Assembly (NCBI GenBank): GCA_026627345.1
Contig: JAPNUP010000051.1
Location: 25,413 to 89,412 of the forward strand
Direction: 5' to 3'
Length of the DNA: 64,000 nucleotides
Source of the DNA: Bacillota bacterium
GTDB lineage: Bacteria; Bacillota; Bacilli; Alicyclobacillales; SLC66
The position numbers were made by a program, and so were the translations under genes. A model generated the notes under the pieces. The model was not told where the DNA came from. It did no database searches and saw nothing but the letters and a program-made list of their open reading frames with translations. Every line of letters starts with the position of its first letter. The first letter of the stretch is position 1. This document shows positions 54,995 to 63,849 of this stretch, in pieces.

Positions 54995-56506
54995 CTAATA
55001 CTTTGCTGCCACTTGAAAATCCACTGTCTGCGCGGATGTCACAGCATAAGCTCCAGGTGACTGGGCAAAGACGTCCCCAGCAGGCGTCTGCGCATGCGCG
55101 GTCAACTGATAGGAATAATGCAGATGATCTCCTAGCAAGACCTGTGACGCCTCGGCCACCGACATGCCAACTAAATCCGGTATGAGCGTTTCCCCTTGAG
55201 GAACAGAGACGAACACCGAGACCGTCTCCCCGGGGGTCCACGTCTGACCGGGCGCTAGTGACGTGCGCAGCACCTCGCCCGCGGAACCCCCACTCGAAAC
55301 GCCAACCACATTAATCGCCGAATCAGGGATTCCCGACTTTAAAAGCGTGTCAATGGCATCTACCGTCGATTGGCCACTGATCACAGGCGTGGCTACCTGC
55401 TGATCACTCGAAGTTACAGGGTCAGTGGTTGGCTGCCCCTGCGCTCCCTTGGCTTTCGCCGTGGGCTCGGCGGTCGCACCCGTTGGATGTGACCTAGTAG
55501 TCGACTGTGCAGCGGGGTGTGGCTGCGCCGTCGGGGAAGGTGCGGCTACCTGCTGATGAGTAAAAAGTCCTAAATGACTGAATGTAATCCCGCCTAGAAG
55601 TAAGATGACCGCCACTGCCACTACCCCGATCGCAAAAGGTAATAGGCGTCGGCGAAGTCGATAGGTAACCCCCGGATCATCTTCAAACTCGTCAAAATCC
55701 TCACTATCTTCATCTGCGTATTCGTAGCTCTCATCGTCATCCTCTTGTGACAATAATGCGTCGTCGATGATCACCCTTCTTGGCGCGAGCTTCTGTCTTG
55801 GTTCCGCGGCTATACCGGGTTGTGTGGTGGCCGACACAGTCGTTGACACATCTGGCAATTCTTCGAGCGTCTGCAAGATGACCCCGAGTTCGCTCAAATC
55901 AGTGATCGCTTGACCTGCTTCGCCGAGTAAGCGCCTCATCACGGCACTCCACACAGCAGGCAATTCTTCACGTGCCTGATCAGGCAAAGACAAGAGATGC
56001 CACTCCAGCAGCGATCCAAAGTATTTCCCGAGTGCTTGGACCAAATCAGGTTTAACTTCATCTGCCCCCGCCTCCACAGCGGAAAGCGGCAATCCAAGCA
56101 CCTTGGGTTGCCCCCCATCCCAAAGCACCTGCCCGCCTACAAAAGGCACATTCACCCCTGCTTCAGCGAGCGCCTGCACGCCGTCCACTACATAGCGACA
56201 GCTTTGAAGTAACTTCACTCTGGGCAGATTCGGCAAGCCAAACCGACTGTCTGCTCCCCCTTCAAATACGCAGACAAACGTATCCGGCCCTTGGTATAAA
56301 TCGAGCATTTGTGCCACGCGTGTATGCGAAAGCGCCGCACGCCTGGTTAACCATCGAGACATCTCGGGTGTATCTCGTCCGCCGCCTGTATAACGAGCGA
56401 GGATCACAGACCGGTCCAGGCGTTTATCGCGTCCCACCCCTATGTGCCAACCTTCGCAAAGTGGATCCAAATCTTGCGCTTCATAGCGTTCGCTAATGGT
56501 GATCAT
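54995..56506 (-). CDS. PASTA-domain membrane protein with degenerate kinase-like N-terminus
   Basis: 503 residues with the layout of PknB/PrkC: a cytoplasmic domain (about 1-215), an acidic juxtamembrane stretch (QEDDDESYEYADEDSEDFDEF), one membrane helix (about 290-312), a Pro/Thr/Gln linker and two PASTA-like units (TPVISGQSTVDAIDTLL, LIPDLVGMSVAEASQVLL). The cytoplasmic part looks like a protein kinase fold but lacks HRD and DFG motifs; the matching spots read GGQVLWDGGQPKVLGLP, and no VAVK Lys is clear. Likely a pseudokinase sensing wall fragments; inferred. ATG 56506, GAGGGAT upstream. Confidence 0.75.
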   Translation of the reverse strand: MITISERYEAQDLDPLCEGWHIGVGRDKRLDRSVILARYTGGGRDTPEMSRWLTRRAALSHTRVAQMLDLYQGPDTFVCVFEGGADSRFGLPNLPRVKLLQSCRYVVDGVQALAEAGVNVPFVGGQVLWDGGQPKVLGLPLSAVEAGADEVKPDLVQALGKYFGSLLEWHLLSLPDQAREELPAVWSAVMRRLLGEAGQAITDLSELGVILQTLEELPDVSTTVSATTQPGIAAEPRQKLAPRRVIIDDALLSQEDDDESYEYADEDSEDFDEFEDDPGVTYRLRRRLLPFAIGVVAVAVILLLGGITFSHLGLFTHQQVAAPSPTAQPHPAAQSTTRSHPTGATAEPTAKAKGAQGQPTTDPVTSSDQQVATPVISGQSTVDAIDTLLKSGIPDSAINVVGVSSGGSAGEVLRTSLAPGQTWTPGETVSVFVSVPQGETLIPDLVGMSVAEASQVLLGDHLHYSYQLTAHAQTPAGDVFAQSPGAYAVTSAQTVDFQVAAKY

Positions 56507-56526
56507 GGGACTTATCCCTCAGTTCG

Positions 56527-57030
56527 TCAGTTAGTGCGGTGCGCTTGCGCCGTTGCCCGCTCATTTCGACGTTGTAAACGCATTTCCCTGCGTCCTGGTG
56601 CTGTATCAAAATGCCATTTCTCCTCTGGCGTTTCTGGAATGATGGCCGGAACGAGAGCCGGTTTTCCGTCTGTGCCGAGCGCCACAAAAGTCAGATAAGA
56701 GGTGCCCGTGAGCCGATGCTCCCCTGTCAACAGATCTTCCGATTCGATGCGACAAAAAATCTCCATGGACGTTTTGTGGGTCCACGTTACAAATGCTTCC
56801 AGTTGAATCGCTTCTCCGGCGTGAATGGGCGCAAGGAAATCCAGGCTGTCACTAGAAGCGGTCACCACCGGCAAGCGGCAGTGACGCATCGCGACAATAC
56901 TCGCAATCTTGTCCACGTATGCCATGACGCGCCCACCAAAAATCGTTCCATGTGTATTGGTGTCTGGTGGCAAAACGAGATCAGTCATATGAGTGCGCGA
57001 CTCGGACACGCGTTTGCTATACACGGTCAC
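56527..57030 (-). CDS. Acyl-CoA thioesterase, hotdog fold (YkhA/BFIT type)
   Basis: Cytoplasmic hotdog thioesterase of 167 residues. DTNTHGTIFGGRVMAYVDKIAS holds the family HGTxFGG motif and conserved Asp; DSLDFLAPIHAGE follows. Hydrolyses acyl-CoA thioesters. Starts at GTG 57030 or 57024, directly after the stop of a 39-residue membrane peptide gene. C-terminal 40 residues are basic (GRREMRLQRRNERA). Confidence 0.92.
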   Translation of the reverse strand: MTVYSKRVSESRTHMTDLVLPPDTNTHGTIFGGRVMAYVDKIASIVAMRHCRLPVVTASSDSLDFLAPIHAGEAIQLEAFVTWTHKTSMEIFCRIESEDLLTGEHRLTGTSYLTFVALGTDGKPALVPAIIPETPEEKWHFDTAPGRREMRLQRRNERATAQAHRTN

Positions 57031-57150
57031 TTACCTGCTCACCAGGGCTTGCAGCACAGAAATATTCGTCCACGTAGGGGACAAGAAGAAAGTGTAAACG
57101 AACAATACGATGGCCAAGACGCCCATCACAATCCACATTAGACGTTGCAT
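57031..57150 (-). CDS. Small single-pass membrane protein (39 residues)
   Basis: ATG 57150 with GGAGGG 7 bases upstream opens a 39-codon frame ending TAA at 57031. The product starts MQRLMWIVMGVLAIVLF, one membrane helix of about 20 residues, then SPTWTNISVLQALVSR. Its stop adjoins the GTG of the thioesterase gene, suggesting coupling. Not recognised; it might be only a leader peptide for the thioesterase. Confidence 0.6.
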   Translation of the reverse strand: MQRLMWIVMGVLAIVLFVYTFFLSPTWTNISVLQALVSR

Positions 57151-57228
57151 AAAAGTACCCTCCAGTCAGATAAGCGAACCGTGGTAATCGCGATCAATCA
57201 AGACGCTACACCCCTCGGGTCGCATGTA

Positions 57229-57597
57229 TTATGTAGCGCGCATGCGCGTTATGGTCACACCGACCGTGTCAAATATACCGGCGATCGGAGCTCCCGGCTT
57301 CTCTACCTGCACAAGCACGGAGTGCAGGGCAGGATAGGTTTGCAACAAAACATCGGCAATTCGTTGCGCCACCGTTTCAAGCAAACGACAAGGTGACCCT
57401 TGCATCACCTCTTGCACCTTAGTATACACGTCCCCGTAGTTCACTGTCAGCTCCAAATCGTCCGTTTGGCCAGCTGGCTGTAAATCGAGTGTCATGTCAA
57501 GCGACACGACGAAGCGCTGTCCGAGATGGCGTTCCTCGACAAACACGCCGTGGCGAGCATAAAAAGGCATCCTTTTCATGAAAATGGTATCCATCAC
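57229..57597 (-). CDS. folB: Dihydroneopterin aldolase FolB
   Basis: Folate-pathway enzyme releasing glycolaldehyde from dihydroneopterin. MPFYARHGVFVEERHLGQRF, NYGDVY and LLETVAQRIADVLL are conserved, including the catalytic Tyr/Glu/Lys (KPGAPIAG). 122 residues. The GTG start overlaps the upstream flavoprotein gene stop. It stands apart from folP and folK, unlike in B. subtilis. Confidence 0.93.
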   Translation of the reverse strand: MMDTIFMKRMPFYARHGVFVEERHLGQRFVVSLDMTLDLQPAGQTDDLELTVNYGDVYTKVQEVMQGSPCRLLETVAQRIADVLLQTYPALHSVLVQVEKPGAPIAGIFDTVGVTITRMRAT

Positions 57598-58877
57598 ATC
57601 GCCTCCTCTCGTACGGAGTGCAGCCCAGCGGACCGGCCCGCCACATAGCCAGTCGAAAAGGCGACGGTGATGTTATAGCCACCAGTGTGCGCGTGCACAT
57701 CAAGCACCTCGCCTGCAAAGTACAAACCTTCCGCCATTTTCGATCCCATCGTTTGCGGGTTGATTTCTCGCACGTCTACACCACCGCCAGTCACCGTGGC
57801 CCGTTCTAGGCCGAGGGTTCCATTGATGCGCATAGGCAGCGCCTGTAAAAGTTCGCTGATGCGCTCCCAGTGTGCGACTTTCACATGACAAGCTTCCGTC
57901 TCCCCCACATCTTGCAAAAAGCTGGAGAGTAGATCGGCCAGGCGCTCAGGCACCAGTTCCCGCAATGTGTTTTTCAGTGAGCGTCGCGGATGATCCGCGG
58001 CCATCTGCCTGAGCCTAGCGCGCAGATCTTCACGTGTGAGCCCGGGCAGCGTATTGATCGTCAAACGCAATTCCTTGGCATCAGAGTCCCGTAGCGCCTT
58101 GACGGCATACTGGCTGACGCGAAGAGCCGCCGGACCGGATAGGCCAAAGTGAGTAAAGACGATATCCCCTTCCTCTTGGCATAGCGCCTTCGTCCTTTGC
58201 CCGTACAGCGCCAGCTTGACGCCGTATAAAGAGACGCCTTGAAGTGCCCGATCGCGCACTACCCAATCATCAGCCGCGGTCAAGGGAACGGAAGTCGGAT
58301 ATAAATCGACGATCCTATGCCCCACACTTTTTGCCAAACGGTATCCATCGCCAGTCGATCCTGTCTTTGGCACTGAGCATCCACCCACTGCAACGACGAC
58401 AGAACCCCCAGTCATACGGCCACCGCCGACGAGCTCCACACCTACTATTTGGCCTTGTTCGCCGCGTATAAGCCCTTCGACTGCAGCACCGAACCTGATC
58501 TCCACGGACAGTTCGTGCAAGTGGTCAATCAGCGCGTTCAGTACAGTATCAGAACGATCGGTCACAGGAAACATGCGACCGCGATCTTCCTCTTTGAGCT
58601 TGACACCAAGGTCCGTAAAAAAAGCCATAATATCTTCATTTGACCATGTACGTAGAACACTTTGCAAAAATCGCGCGTTGCCCGGCACATTTTCGAGAAT
58701 GTGATCTACGCCTCGGGCATTCGTGACATTGCAACGGCCACCGCCTGAAATCAGTAATTTACGTCCTAACCGATCGCCTTTCTCTAGCAGCCGAACGCGC
58801 GCCCCTGCGCGTGCCGCACCCACTGCAGCCATCAAACCTGCAGGTCCGCCGCCCACGACGATGACCTGTGGATCCAC
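57594..58877 (-). CDS. BaiN/HI0933-type NAD(P)/FAD-dependent flavoprotein
   Basis: 427-residue flavoprotein of the YtfP/BaiN/HI0933 family. N-terminal FAD motif VIVVGGGPAGLMAAVGAARAG, SGGGRCNVTNA, and C-terminal LYFAGEVLDVHAHTGGYN with VAFSTGYVAG. Substrate not defined for most members. GTG 58877 with GGGGTGAT upstream. Coupled to folB. Confidence 0.92.
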   Translation of the reverse strand: MDPQVIVVGGGPAGLMAAVGAARAGARVRLLEKGDRLGRKLLISGGGRCNVTNARGVDHILENVPGNARFLQSVLRTWSNEDIMAFFTDLGVKLKEEDRGRMFPVTDRSDTVLNALIDHLHELSVEIRFGAAVEGLIRGEQGQIVGVELVGGGRMTGGSVVVAVGGCSVPKTGSTGDGYRLAKSVGHRIVDLYPTSVPLTAADDWVVRDRALQGVSLYGVKLALYGQRTKALCQEEGDIVFTHFGLSGPAALRVSQYAVKALRDSDAKELRLTINTLPGLTREDLRARLRQMAADHPRRSLKNTLRELVPERLADLLSSFLQDVGETEACHVKVAHWERISELLQALPMRINGTLGLERATVTGGGVDVREINPQTMGSKMAEGLYFAGEVLDVHAHTGGYNITVAFSTGYVAGRSAGLHSVREEAM

Positions 58878-58987
58878 TGTGTATCACCCCATTACGCCTT
58901 TACACTCACGCCGCACCGCATACCATTGTCAAAAGTAGACCTTTTCCCGTTGTAGTGCAAGCCTAGGCCCTACTAGTGGGACTTCTT

Positions 58988-58997
58988 ATGCTATAGT
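58988..58997 (+). promoter_or_regulatory. Extended -10 promoter for the aminotransferase gene
   Basis: TGC-TATAGT lies about 26 bases before the TTG start; the -35 region is poor. Divergent from the flavoprotein gene. Confidence 0.4.
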
Positions 58998-59023
58998 AAG
59001 GCCATCATCGGGAGGTGTACCCA

Positions 59024-60187
59024 TTGCGAACTCGCGCTAAACGACTCGATCATATAGGCACAGCTGTCTTTTTTGAAATGGAAACGCAAAAATCTGCCCT
59101 GCAAGCACAAGGGCGTACCGTCACTGATCTAGGCATCGGCTCACCTGATCAACCGCCTGCCGCTTTTATCAGACAGGCACTGCAAGATGCACTAGAAGAT
59201 CCAGCTGCGTTCGGATATCCACGCTCGCAAGGCACACTTGGATTCCGACAAGCAGCGGTGAATTTTCTGGATAGACGCTATCAGGTAACGCTCGATCCAG
59301 AAACGGAGGTACTGACGCTGATGGGGGCGCAAGACGGCTTGTCCCACCTCACGCTAGCACTCATCGATCCAGGCGATATCGTACTGGTTCCCGATCCTGG
59401 CTATCCGATCTACGAGGCCTCTGTGCACCTCGCCGGCGGCACGCCTTATCCACTCCCGCTACGAGCTGAAAACGGCTTTTTACCCGATCTGCAGGCCGTG
59501 CCGGAAGACATTCTGAAGCGCGCCAAACTCTTGCTACTAAACTATCCGAACAACCCGACCACGGCACTTGCGCCTGACTCCTTTTTTGACGAAGTGATCG
59601 CTTTTGCCAAGACGTACGACCTTTGGGTCATGCACGACGCAGCTTACAGTGAACTCTCGTTTGGGGCAGAGCCTTGCCCATCTTTTTTATCCAAAGCCGG
59701 TGCGAAGGACGTAGGTATCGAGATTCACTCGCTGTCTAAAACTTTTCACTATGCCGGTGCTCGGTTGGCTTTTGCGGCAGGAAACGCCGACATACTCAAG
59801 GCGCTTGCCGTGGTCAAGTCAAATATCGACTACGGGGTCTTTACGCCCGTGCAGGTGGCAGGCGCGGTCGCTTTGCAGGATGACCGCGGACACATCGCAG
59901 CGACTCGAGAGTTGTATCAGGCTCGCCGAGACGCGTTTTTAGGGCCACTGCAAAGCGCCGGGTGGGCGATCCCCACCCCGCAAGCGACTATGTTCGTCTG
60001 GGCACCTATCCCATCGAAACAAGATTCGCGGGCATTTGCCAGACACCTGCTCACTGCCGCTTCAGTAGCTTGCGTTCCTGGGGTAGGATTCGGTGCACAA
60101 GGAGAAGGCTTCGTACGCTTCTCACTCGTACAAGACGCATCGGTGCTACGCGAGGCTGCGCTGCGAATTGTACAGGTACTAGGCTAG
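59024..60187 (+). CDS. Class I/II PLP-dependent aminotransferase (LL-DAP aminotransferase-like)
   Basis: 387 residues. N-terminal TVTDLGIGSPDQPP, GYPRSQGTLGFRQA, LLLNYPNNPTTA, HDAAYSELSF and PLP Lys in IHSLSKTFHYAGARLAFA are intact. Order and spacing resemble DapL-like and aspartate aminotransferases; the exact substrate is open. Start is TTG 59024, eight bases after GGAGG; GTG 59015 would overlap that site. Confidence 0.88.
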   Translation: MRTRAKRLDHIGTAVFFEMETQKSALQAQGRTVTDLGIGSPDQPPAAFIRQALQDALEDPAAFGYPRSQGTLGFRQAAVNFLDRRYQVTLDPETEVLTLMGAQDGLSHLTLALIDPGDIVLVPDPGYPIYEASVHLAGGTPYPLPLRAENGFLPDLQAVPEDILKRAKLLLLNYPNNPTTALAPDSFFDEVIAFAKTYDLWVMHDAAYSELSFGAEPCPSFLSKAGAKDVGIEIHSLSKTFHYAGARLAFAAGNADILKALAVVKSNIDYGVFTPVQVAGAVALQDDRGHIAATRELYQARRDAFLGPLQSAGWAIPTPQATMFVWAPIPSKQDSRAFARHLLTAASVACVPGVGFGAQGEGFVRFSLVQDASVLREAALRIVQVLG

Positions 60188-60190
60188 CTA

Positions 60191-61270
60191 TCAGTGCTGT
60201 GGCGACGCCGGCGCGTTATGGGTTTCAAGGTAGATGCGTAAACGATTCAGCCAATCTGCCGCCTGTGCGCGGGTGATCGGTTCATCAGGCTTGAACAAGC
60301 CGTCTTGATAAGCTGTAATGACATCGATCGTAAGTAGGTCTTGGACGGCCCCGTGAAACCAGTCATTTTTATGAACGTCGGCTGGCATCTTGATCTCCCC
60401 TCTCAGTGGACCTGAATGCGGACCCGTCGCCCTACTGGGTACACCAGTTGTCGGATGTGCCGGCGATGGTGCAGTTCTGGAGGGCACGGGAGGAGTCATC
60501 TGTGAGGAATGAGTCGGTGTCGGTGCAGGTGGTGCAGTGGGTGGTCCAGGTGGTGGCCCAAACGTGGTGATGTTGCGGATAGCCTGTTGTTGGCGGCTAT
60601 CGGCGGATTGGGCATCCCAGAAACTGATGCCAGTCGCGCCTAGTGCTTTGGCCGCAGTGGCAAATTGTTCGATTTGGCCAGCAGACACCGGGCCGTATGC
60701 TTGACCGACCGGGGCGATTGGCAGCTTATAGGTGGCTAATTGGCTAAAAGATTGATGGACCGCGTCAGTCGCCGAGAGACCAAATTCGCCCCAGTACACC
60801 TGCGGCAGACACACATCGCATAAGGATGCAAACGCCGCATATGGAAAAGTGGGATGATCCTCAGGGAGTGCAAACGGTGAAAAGCCGATCGTGAGCGTCG
60901 GATTATGAGCGCGTAGCGTAGTGCACAGTGTGTGAGCGGCATCTGGCTGACCCTCATACCCAGTCTCGGCATCGATCACGTACGCATCCGCACCTTCAGC
61001 AATCCCTACCTGTGCCGCTTTCGCCTCGGCCACCGGGTCCGTCCCATAGACATAGCCCCAGGCTACCACAGCAAAACCCATTGCTTGCAAAGGCTTGCAG
61101 ACGCGCGCAAATTGTGGCCAGACGTCGGTGCCGTCATGTGATTTGACGATAAAACCGGTTAACCCTAGTCTTTTCCCTAGGTTTGCGATCGCTGTGACGT
61201 CGCCCCCTTGTGTCTGATCTACTTCCCATATCCACAAGAACTTTCCGGCAAGTGGCGCCAAGACATTCAC
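60191..61270 (-). CDS. TIM-barrel glycoside hydrolase-like protein with C-terminal SLH motif
   Basis: 359 residues. The first 235 look like a TIM barrel (GFIVKSHDGTDVWPQF, VVAWGYVYGTDP, AYVIDAETGYEGQ, LPQVYWGEFG, GISFWDAQSA); acidic DAE could be catalytic. A Pro/Thr/Ser linker (about 240-295) joins one SLH module (AVQDLLTIDVITAYQDGLF ... EPITRAQAADWLNRL). No signal peptide is visible, odd for an SLH protein. GTG 61270 has a weak ribosome-binding site (GCGGGG); a distal upstream start is not seen. Converges on the aminotransferase gene, three bases between stops. Confidence 0.65.
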   Translation of the reverse strand: MNVLAPLAGKFLWIWEVDQTQGGDVTAIANLGKRLGLTGFIVKSHDGTDVWPQFARVCKPLQAMGFAVVAWGYVYGTDPVAEAKAAQVGIAEGADAYVIDAETGYEGQPDAAHTLCTTLRAHNPTLTIGFSPFALPEDHPTFPYAAFASLCDVCLPQVYWGEFGLSATDAVHQSFSQLATYKLPIAPVGQAYGPVSAGQIEQFATAAKALGATGISFWDAQSADSRQQQAIRNITTFGPPPGPPTAPPAPTPTHSSQMTPPVPSRTAPSPAHPTTGVPSRATGPHSGPLRGEIKMPADVHKNDWFHGAVQDLLTIDVITAYQDGLFKPDEPITRAQAADWLNRLRIYLETHNAPASPQH

Positions 61271-61374
61271 CCCCGCTTAAAAGACGTTGATGATTGTATA
61301 CTACGCACACCTTGTCAACTGGGGTACGGACGAATACCACCTATCATCCGACACCTGTACAAATACGCACTTGT

Positions 61375-61746
61375 TTAGCGCCTCACATGCTCACTATTCG
61401 GAAAGCCTGTGGCTGACACAATGGTTCCATTCACGGCGTTTACCGTAATGTGCAATTTGTATACACGCGTGGCCAGACCATTATCCTCATTGTCCATGCC
61501 GAGAAACGAGTATTCGGTCTCAAGCCATGGACCGAACCACTGTTTGCGCGAAGTGATCAGCCGTAGCGGTACGGCTAACGCGAGTCCGCCTTCTGTGACC
61601 TCATCGCGCATTGCGATCGCGTCGGCTTTTTGTGCCGGCATCGTCTCGCGGTATCGAACAGCCCACTCCCCAGCGAAAACACCCAGGAGTAAGATGCTAA
61701 GCACTACGAGAACGCCAACTCCCCACTGAACGACTGTCCGTGACAT
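61375..61746 (-). CDS. Uncharacterised membrane-anchored protein (123 residues)
   Basis: One N-terminal helix (VGVLVVLSILLLGVFAGEW) and an extracytoplasmic domain with beta-like segments (GLALAVPLRLITSR, TRVYKLHITVNAVNGTIVSATGF). ATG 61746 with GAGGTGAGG upstream. No family recognised. A 104-base gap separates it from the SLH protein gene; that gap has TTGACA at minus-strand 61318 and TACAAT 14 bases on, a poor promoter spacing. Confidence 0.65.
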   Translation of the reverse strand: MSRTVVQWGVGVLVVLSILLLGVFAGEWAVRYRETMPAQKADAIAMRDEVTEGGLALAVPLRLITSRKQWFGPWLETEYSFLGMDNEDNGLATRVYKLHITVNAVNGTIVSATGFPNSEHVRR

Positions 61747-61878
61747 GGCCTCACCTCGTCCGCTGTCCTCCCAGTAAGTATAATCGTACTTTACCTATAC
61801 TATGTCGCCGAACTGCGAGGATCGCAGGCGGACAAAAATCCGGTATCACTAGGCCCCCGCACAGGTGGATCCGTGACA

Positions 61879-61912
61879 ATCGCCGTATCGTATAGTCGTA
61901 AGCCACGGCGAT
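61879..61912. repeat. 8-bp perfect inverted repeat upstream of the His-rich gene
   Basis: ATCGCCGT and ACGGCGAT flank 18 bases containing TATAGT. It lies in the 215-base gap between two divergent genes, 50 bases before the plus-strand ATG at 61962. Could be an operator or RNA stem. The same gap holds AGTATA/TATACT arms near 61776-61801. No gene seen in the gap. Confidence 0.4.
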
Positions 61913-61961
61913 CATCACGCTTCGTCCAAGAAAACGCAGCGAAGATAGGAGGATATTGACA

Positions 61962-62288
61962 ATGGCTGTTACCATGGAAATGGTCAAAAAGTACCACAAA
62001 CACTGGGTGCACTGTCACTCTGTTTACGGCATGCATAAAGGGCTCATTACGCACGTCCTGGAACGAGGGATTATTCTATCGCACTTCGAGCGCATTGAAG
62101 GATACGAAGGCTCTGCCGGTATGACACAGACAGCTTGGAGCGACGATCGGCTAAACGGTGACGATCTCGATGTGTCACTTCAGTTTCTGCCAGTACCAGT
62201 ACCCGTACCCGCGGTCCCTGGCGGTATGTTCGTACCTTACGGGGGCATGTACGGCGTTTATCCGCTGCGCCCCGCCACGCCTTGGTAA
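61962..62288 (+). CDS. Uncharacterised 108-residue protein, His-rich N-terminus and Pro/Gly-rich C-terminus
   Basis: ATG 61962 follows AGGAGG by 9 bases, so translation is likely. N-terminal MVKKYHKHWVHCHSVYGMHKG holds six His; the C-terminus is hydrophobic Pro/Gly-rich (PVPVPVPAVPGGMFVPYGG). No signal peptide or long helix. Composition is like some spore-coat proteins, but this is a guess. Not recognised. Confidence 0.65.
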   Translation: MAVTMEMVKKYHKHWVHCHSVYGMHKGLITHVLERGIILSHFERIEGYEGSAGMTQTAWSDDRLNGDDLDVSLQFLPVPVPVPAVPGGMFVPYGGMYGVYPLRPATPW

Positions 62289-62317
62289 AGAACAGACACG
62301 CGGCAGGGTGTAAGAGG

Positions 62318-63358
62318 TCATCTTGCCGCTTGCATGTTTCCGAGAGCGGCCAATTGTTCATAAGAATGAAGACGAGCAGAGTGGTCATAGATCGCACTGT
62401 TCACGATCAATTCATCCGGCCCTGTAGCCGCCACAAATTGTTCGAGCGCCTCCGCTACCGACTCCTTCGTGCCGACAAATGTCGTGCCTTGACGTTGTCT
62501 CCAGAGTGCCGATTCCTGAGGTGTCATGCGCATCTCCATGTCTTTCACCGCTACAGGCGGTTGCAACCGCATCGGCCGACCGCGAACAATCCCCAGAAAC
62601 TGCTGTAAAAGCGACGTTGCCAAACGCTGGGCCTCCTCGTCCGTGTCAGCGATCACGACATTCACGCCGAGCATCGCATACGGCTTTTCGAGAGCCTCAG
62701 ATGGCACAAACGTTTCCCGGTAAATAGCTAGTGCTGGCAACGTGTATTGAGGGGAAAAGTGGCTGGCGAACGCAAATGGCAACCCTTGCTCCCCAGCCAG
62801 TCGCGCACTAAAATCGCTGGACCCGAGTAACCAAATAGGCACGGATAATCCAGCAGCCGGATAGGCACGTACGCGCTCTTCATCCGCATCGGCACCGTCA
62901 GGCCGAAAATACCCTTGAAGCTCCGACAGAAGGTCCGGAAATTCGTCTCCCGCAAGCAGTGGGCCCCTACGCAACGCTCGCATCGTGGCCCGATCCGTAC
63001 CAGGCGCTCTTCCGAGACCCAAGTCAATCCGTCCGGGAAACAGGGATTCCAAGGTTCCAAACTGCTCCGCAATCACCATTGGTGCATGATTAGGCAACAT
63101 GATACCACCCGATCCAACGCGAATCGTAGAAGTACCAGCCGCCAAGTGCCCGATCACAACCGCGGTGGCAGAGCTGGCAATGCCGGGCATACCATGGTGC
63201 TCCGCAACCCAGTACCGTCGGTAGCCCCACCTCTGCGCATGTTGAACTAAGTCCAAACTTCTTCGCAACCCATCACTGGCAGTGCCACCCTCGAGAACCG
63301 GCACCAGATCCAAAATCGACAGCGGTGTGCGACGCAACCGAACAGCATTTTCCAACAT
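62318..63358 (-). CDS. Luciferase-like (LLM class) flavin-dependent monooxygenase
   Basis: 346-residue TIM-barrel flavoprotein. [13 protein letters not shown] at the N-terminus, [32 protein letters not shown] and [16 protein letters not shown] match the MsnO8/alkanal monooxygenase-like group common in Bacilli. Substrate unknown. ATG 63358; GGGAGG upstream. Lies downstream of the tRNA array, separated by a hairpin. Confidence 0.9.
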   Translation of the reverse strand: MLENAVRLRRTPLSILDLVPVLEGGTASDGLRRSLDLVQHAQRWGYRRYWVAEHHGMPGIASSATAVVIGHLAAGTSTIRVGSGGIMLPNHAPMVIAEQFGTLESLFPGRIDLGLGRAPGTDRATMRALRRGPLLAGDEFPDLLSELQGYFRPDGADADEERVRAYPAAGLSVPIWLLGSSDFSARLAGEQGLPFAFASHFSPQYTLPALAIYRETFVPSEALEKPYAMLGVNVVIADTDEEAQRLATSLLQQFLGIVRGRPMRLQPPVAVKDMEMRMTPQESALWRQRQGTTFVGTKESVAEALEQFVAATGPDELIVNSAIYDHSARLHSYEQLAALGNMQAAR

Positions 63359-63381
63359 GAGTAACCTCCCTCTGATAGACG

Positions 63382-63410
63382 AAGGACCTCAGGGGTTCCC
63401 TGTGGTCCTT
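63382..63410 (-). terminator. Hairpin between tRNA-Cys and the luciferase-like gene
   Basis: A 13-bp stem with one mismatch (AAGGACC-A-CAGGG / CCCTG-A-GGTCCTT on the minus strand) and a short loop. No T-tract follows on the minus strand (CGTCTATC), so end of the tRNA transcript here is plausible but not certain. Confidence 0.45.
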
Positions 63411-63426
63411 TATCACACTATGTATT

Positions 63427-63501
63427 TGGAGGCGCCACCCGGATTCGAACCGGGGAATGAAGGTTTTGCAGACCTTGGCCTTACCACTTGGCTATGGCGC
63501 C
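63427..63501 (-). tRNA. tRNA-Cys (GCA)
   Basis: Acceptor GGCGCCA/TGGCGCC, T-loop GGTTCGAATCC, anticodon loop CTGCAAA giving GCA. CCA is encoded. The D-stem region (GCCAAGTGGTAAGGC) is regular. Confidence 0.95.
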
Positions 63502-63506
63502 ACAAC

Positions 63507-63582
<76 letters not shown>

Positions 63583-63664
63583 ATAAACCTGAAATAGTCC
63601 ACTTAATAAAAAAACTGCACTCTCATCCTATGCAGTCAACTCCCAAACGTGCCGTAAACAATAT

Positions 63665-63740
63665 TGGTTGCGGGGGCAGGACTCGAACCTGCGACCTTCG
63701 GGTTATGAGCCCGACGAGCTGCCAACTGCTCCACCCCGCG
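63665..63740 (-). tRNA. Initiator tRNA-fMet (CAT)
   Basis: Acceptor starts CGCGGGG and ends CCCCGCA, so position 1 C faces A72, the unpaired end that marks initiators. The anticodon stem ends GGG/CCC around loop CTCATAA, also initiator-type. CCA encoded. Confidence 0.93.
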
Positions 63741-63768
63741 ACAAAACAATAAATATGATGCAAGAAAC

Positions 63769-63844
63769 TGGAGCTCCCAACCAGATTCGAACTGGTGACC
63801 TCATCCTTACCATGGATGCGCTCTACCGACTGAGCTATGGGAGC
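63769..63844 (-). tRNA. tRNA-Thr (GGT)
   Basis: Acceptor GCTCCCA/TGGGAGC, D-arm GCTCAGTCGGTAGAGC, anticodon stem CATCC/GGATG with loop ATGGTAA giving GGT; T-arm AGTTCGAATCT, CCA encoded. Confidence 0.93.
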
Positions 63845-63849
63845 ATGTA

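Noticed and set aside
60430..60560. G-rich repeats that look like a repeat array
   Set aside because: They code the Pro/Thr/Ser linker of the SLH protein; units are irregular with no spacers, so not CRISPR or a mobile element.
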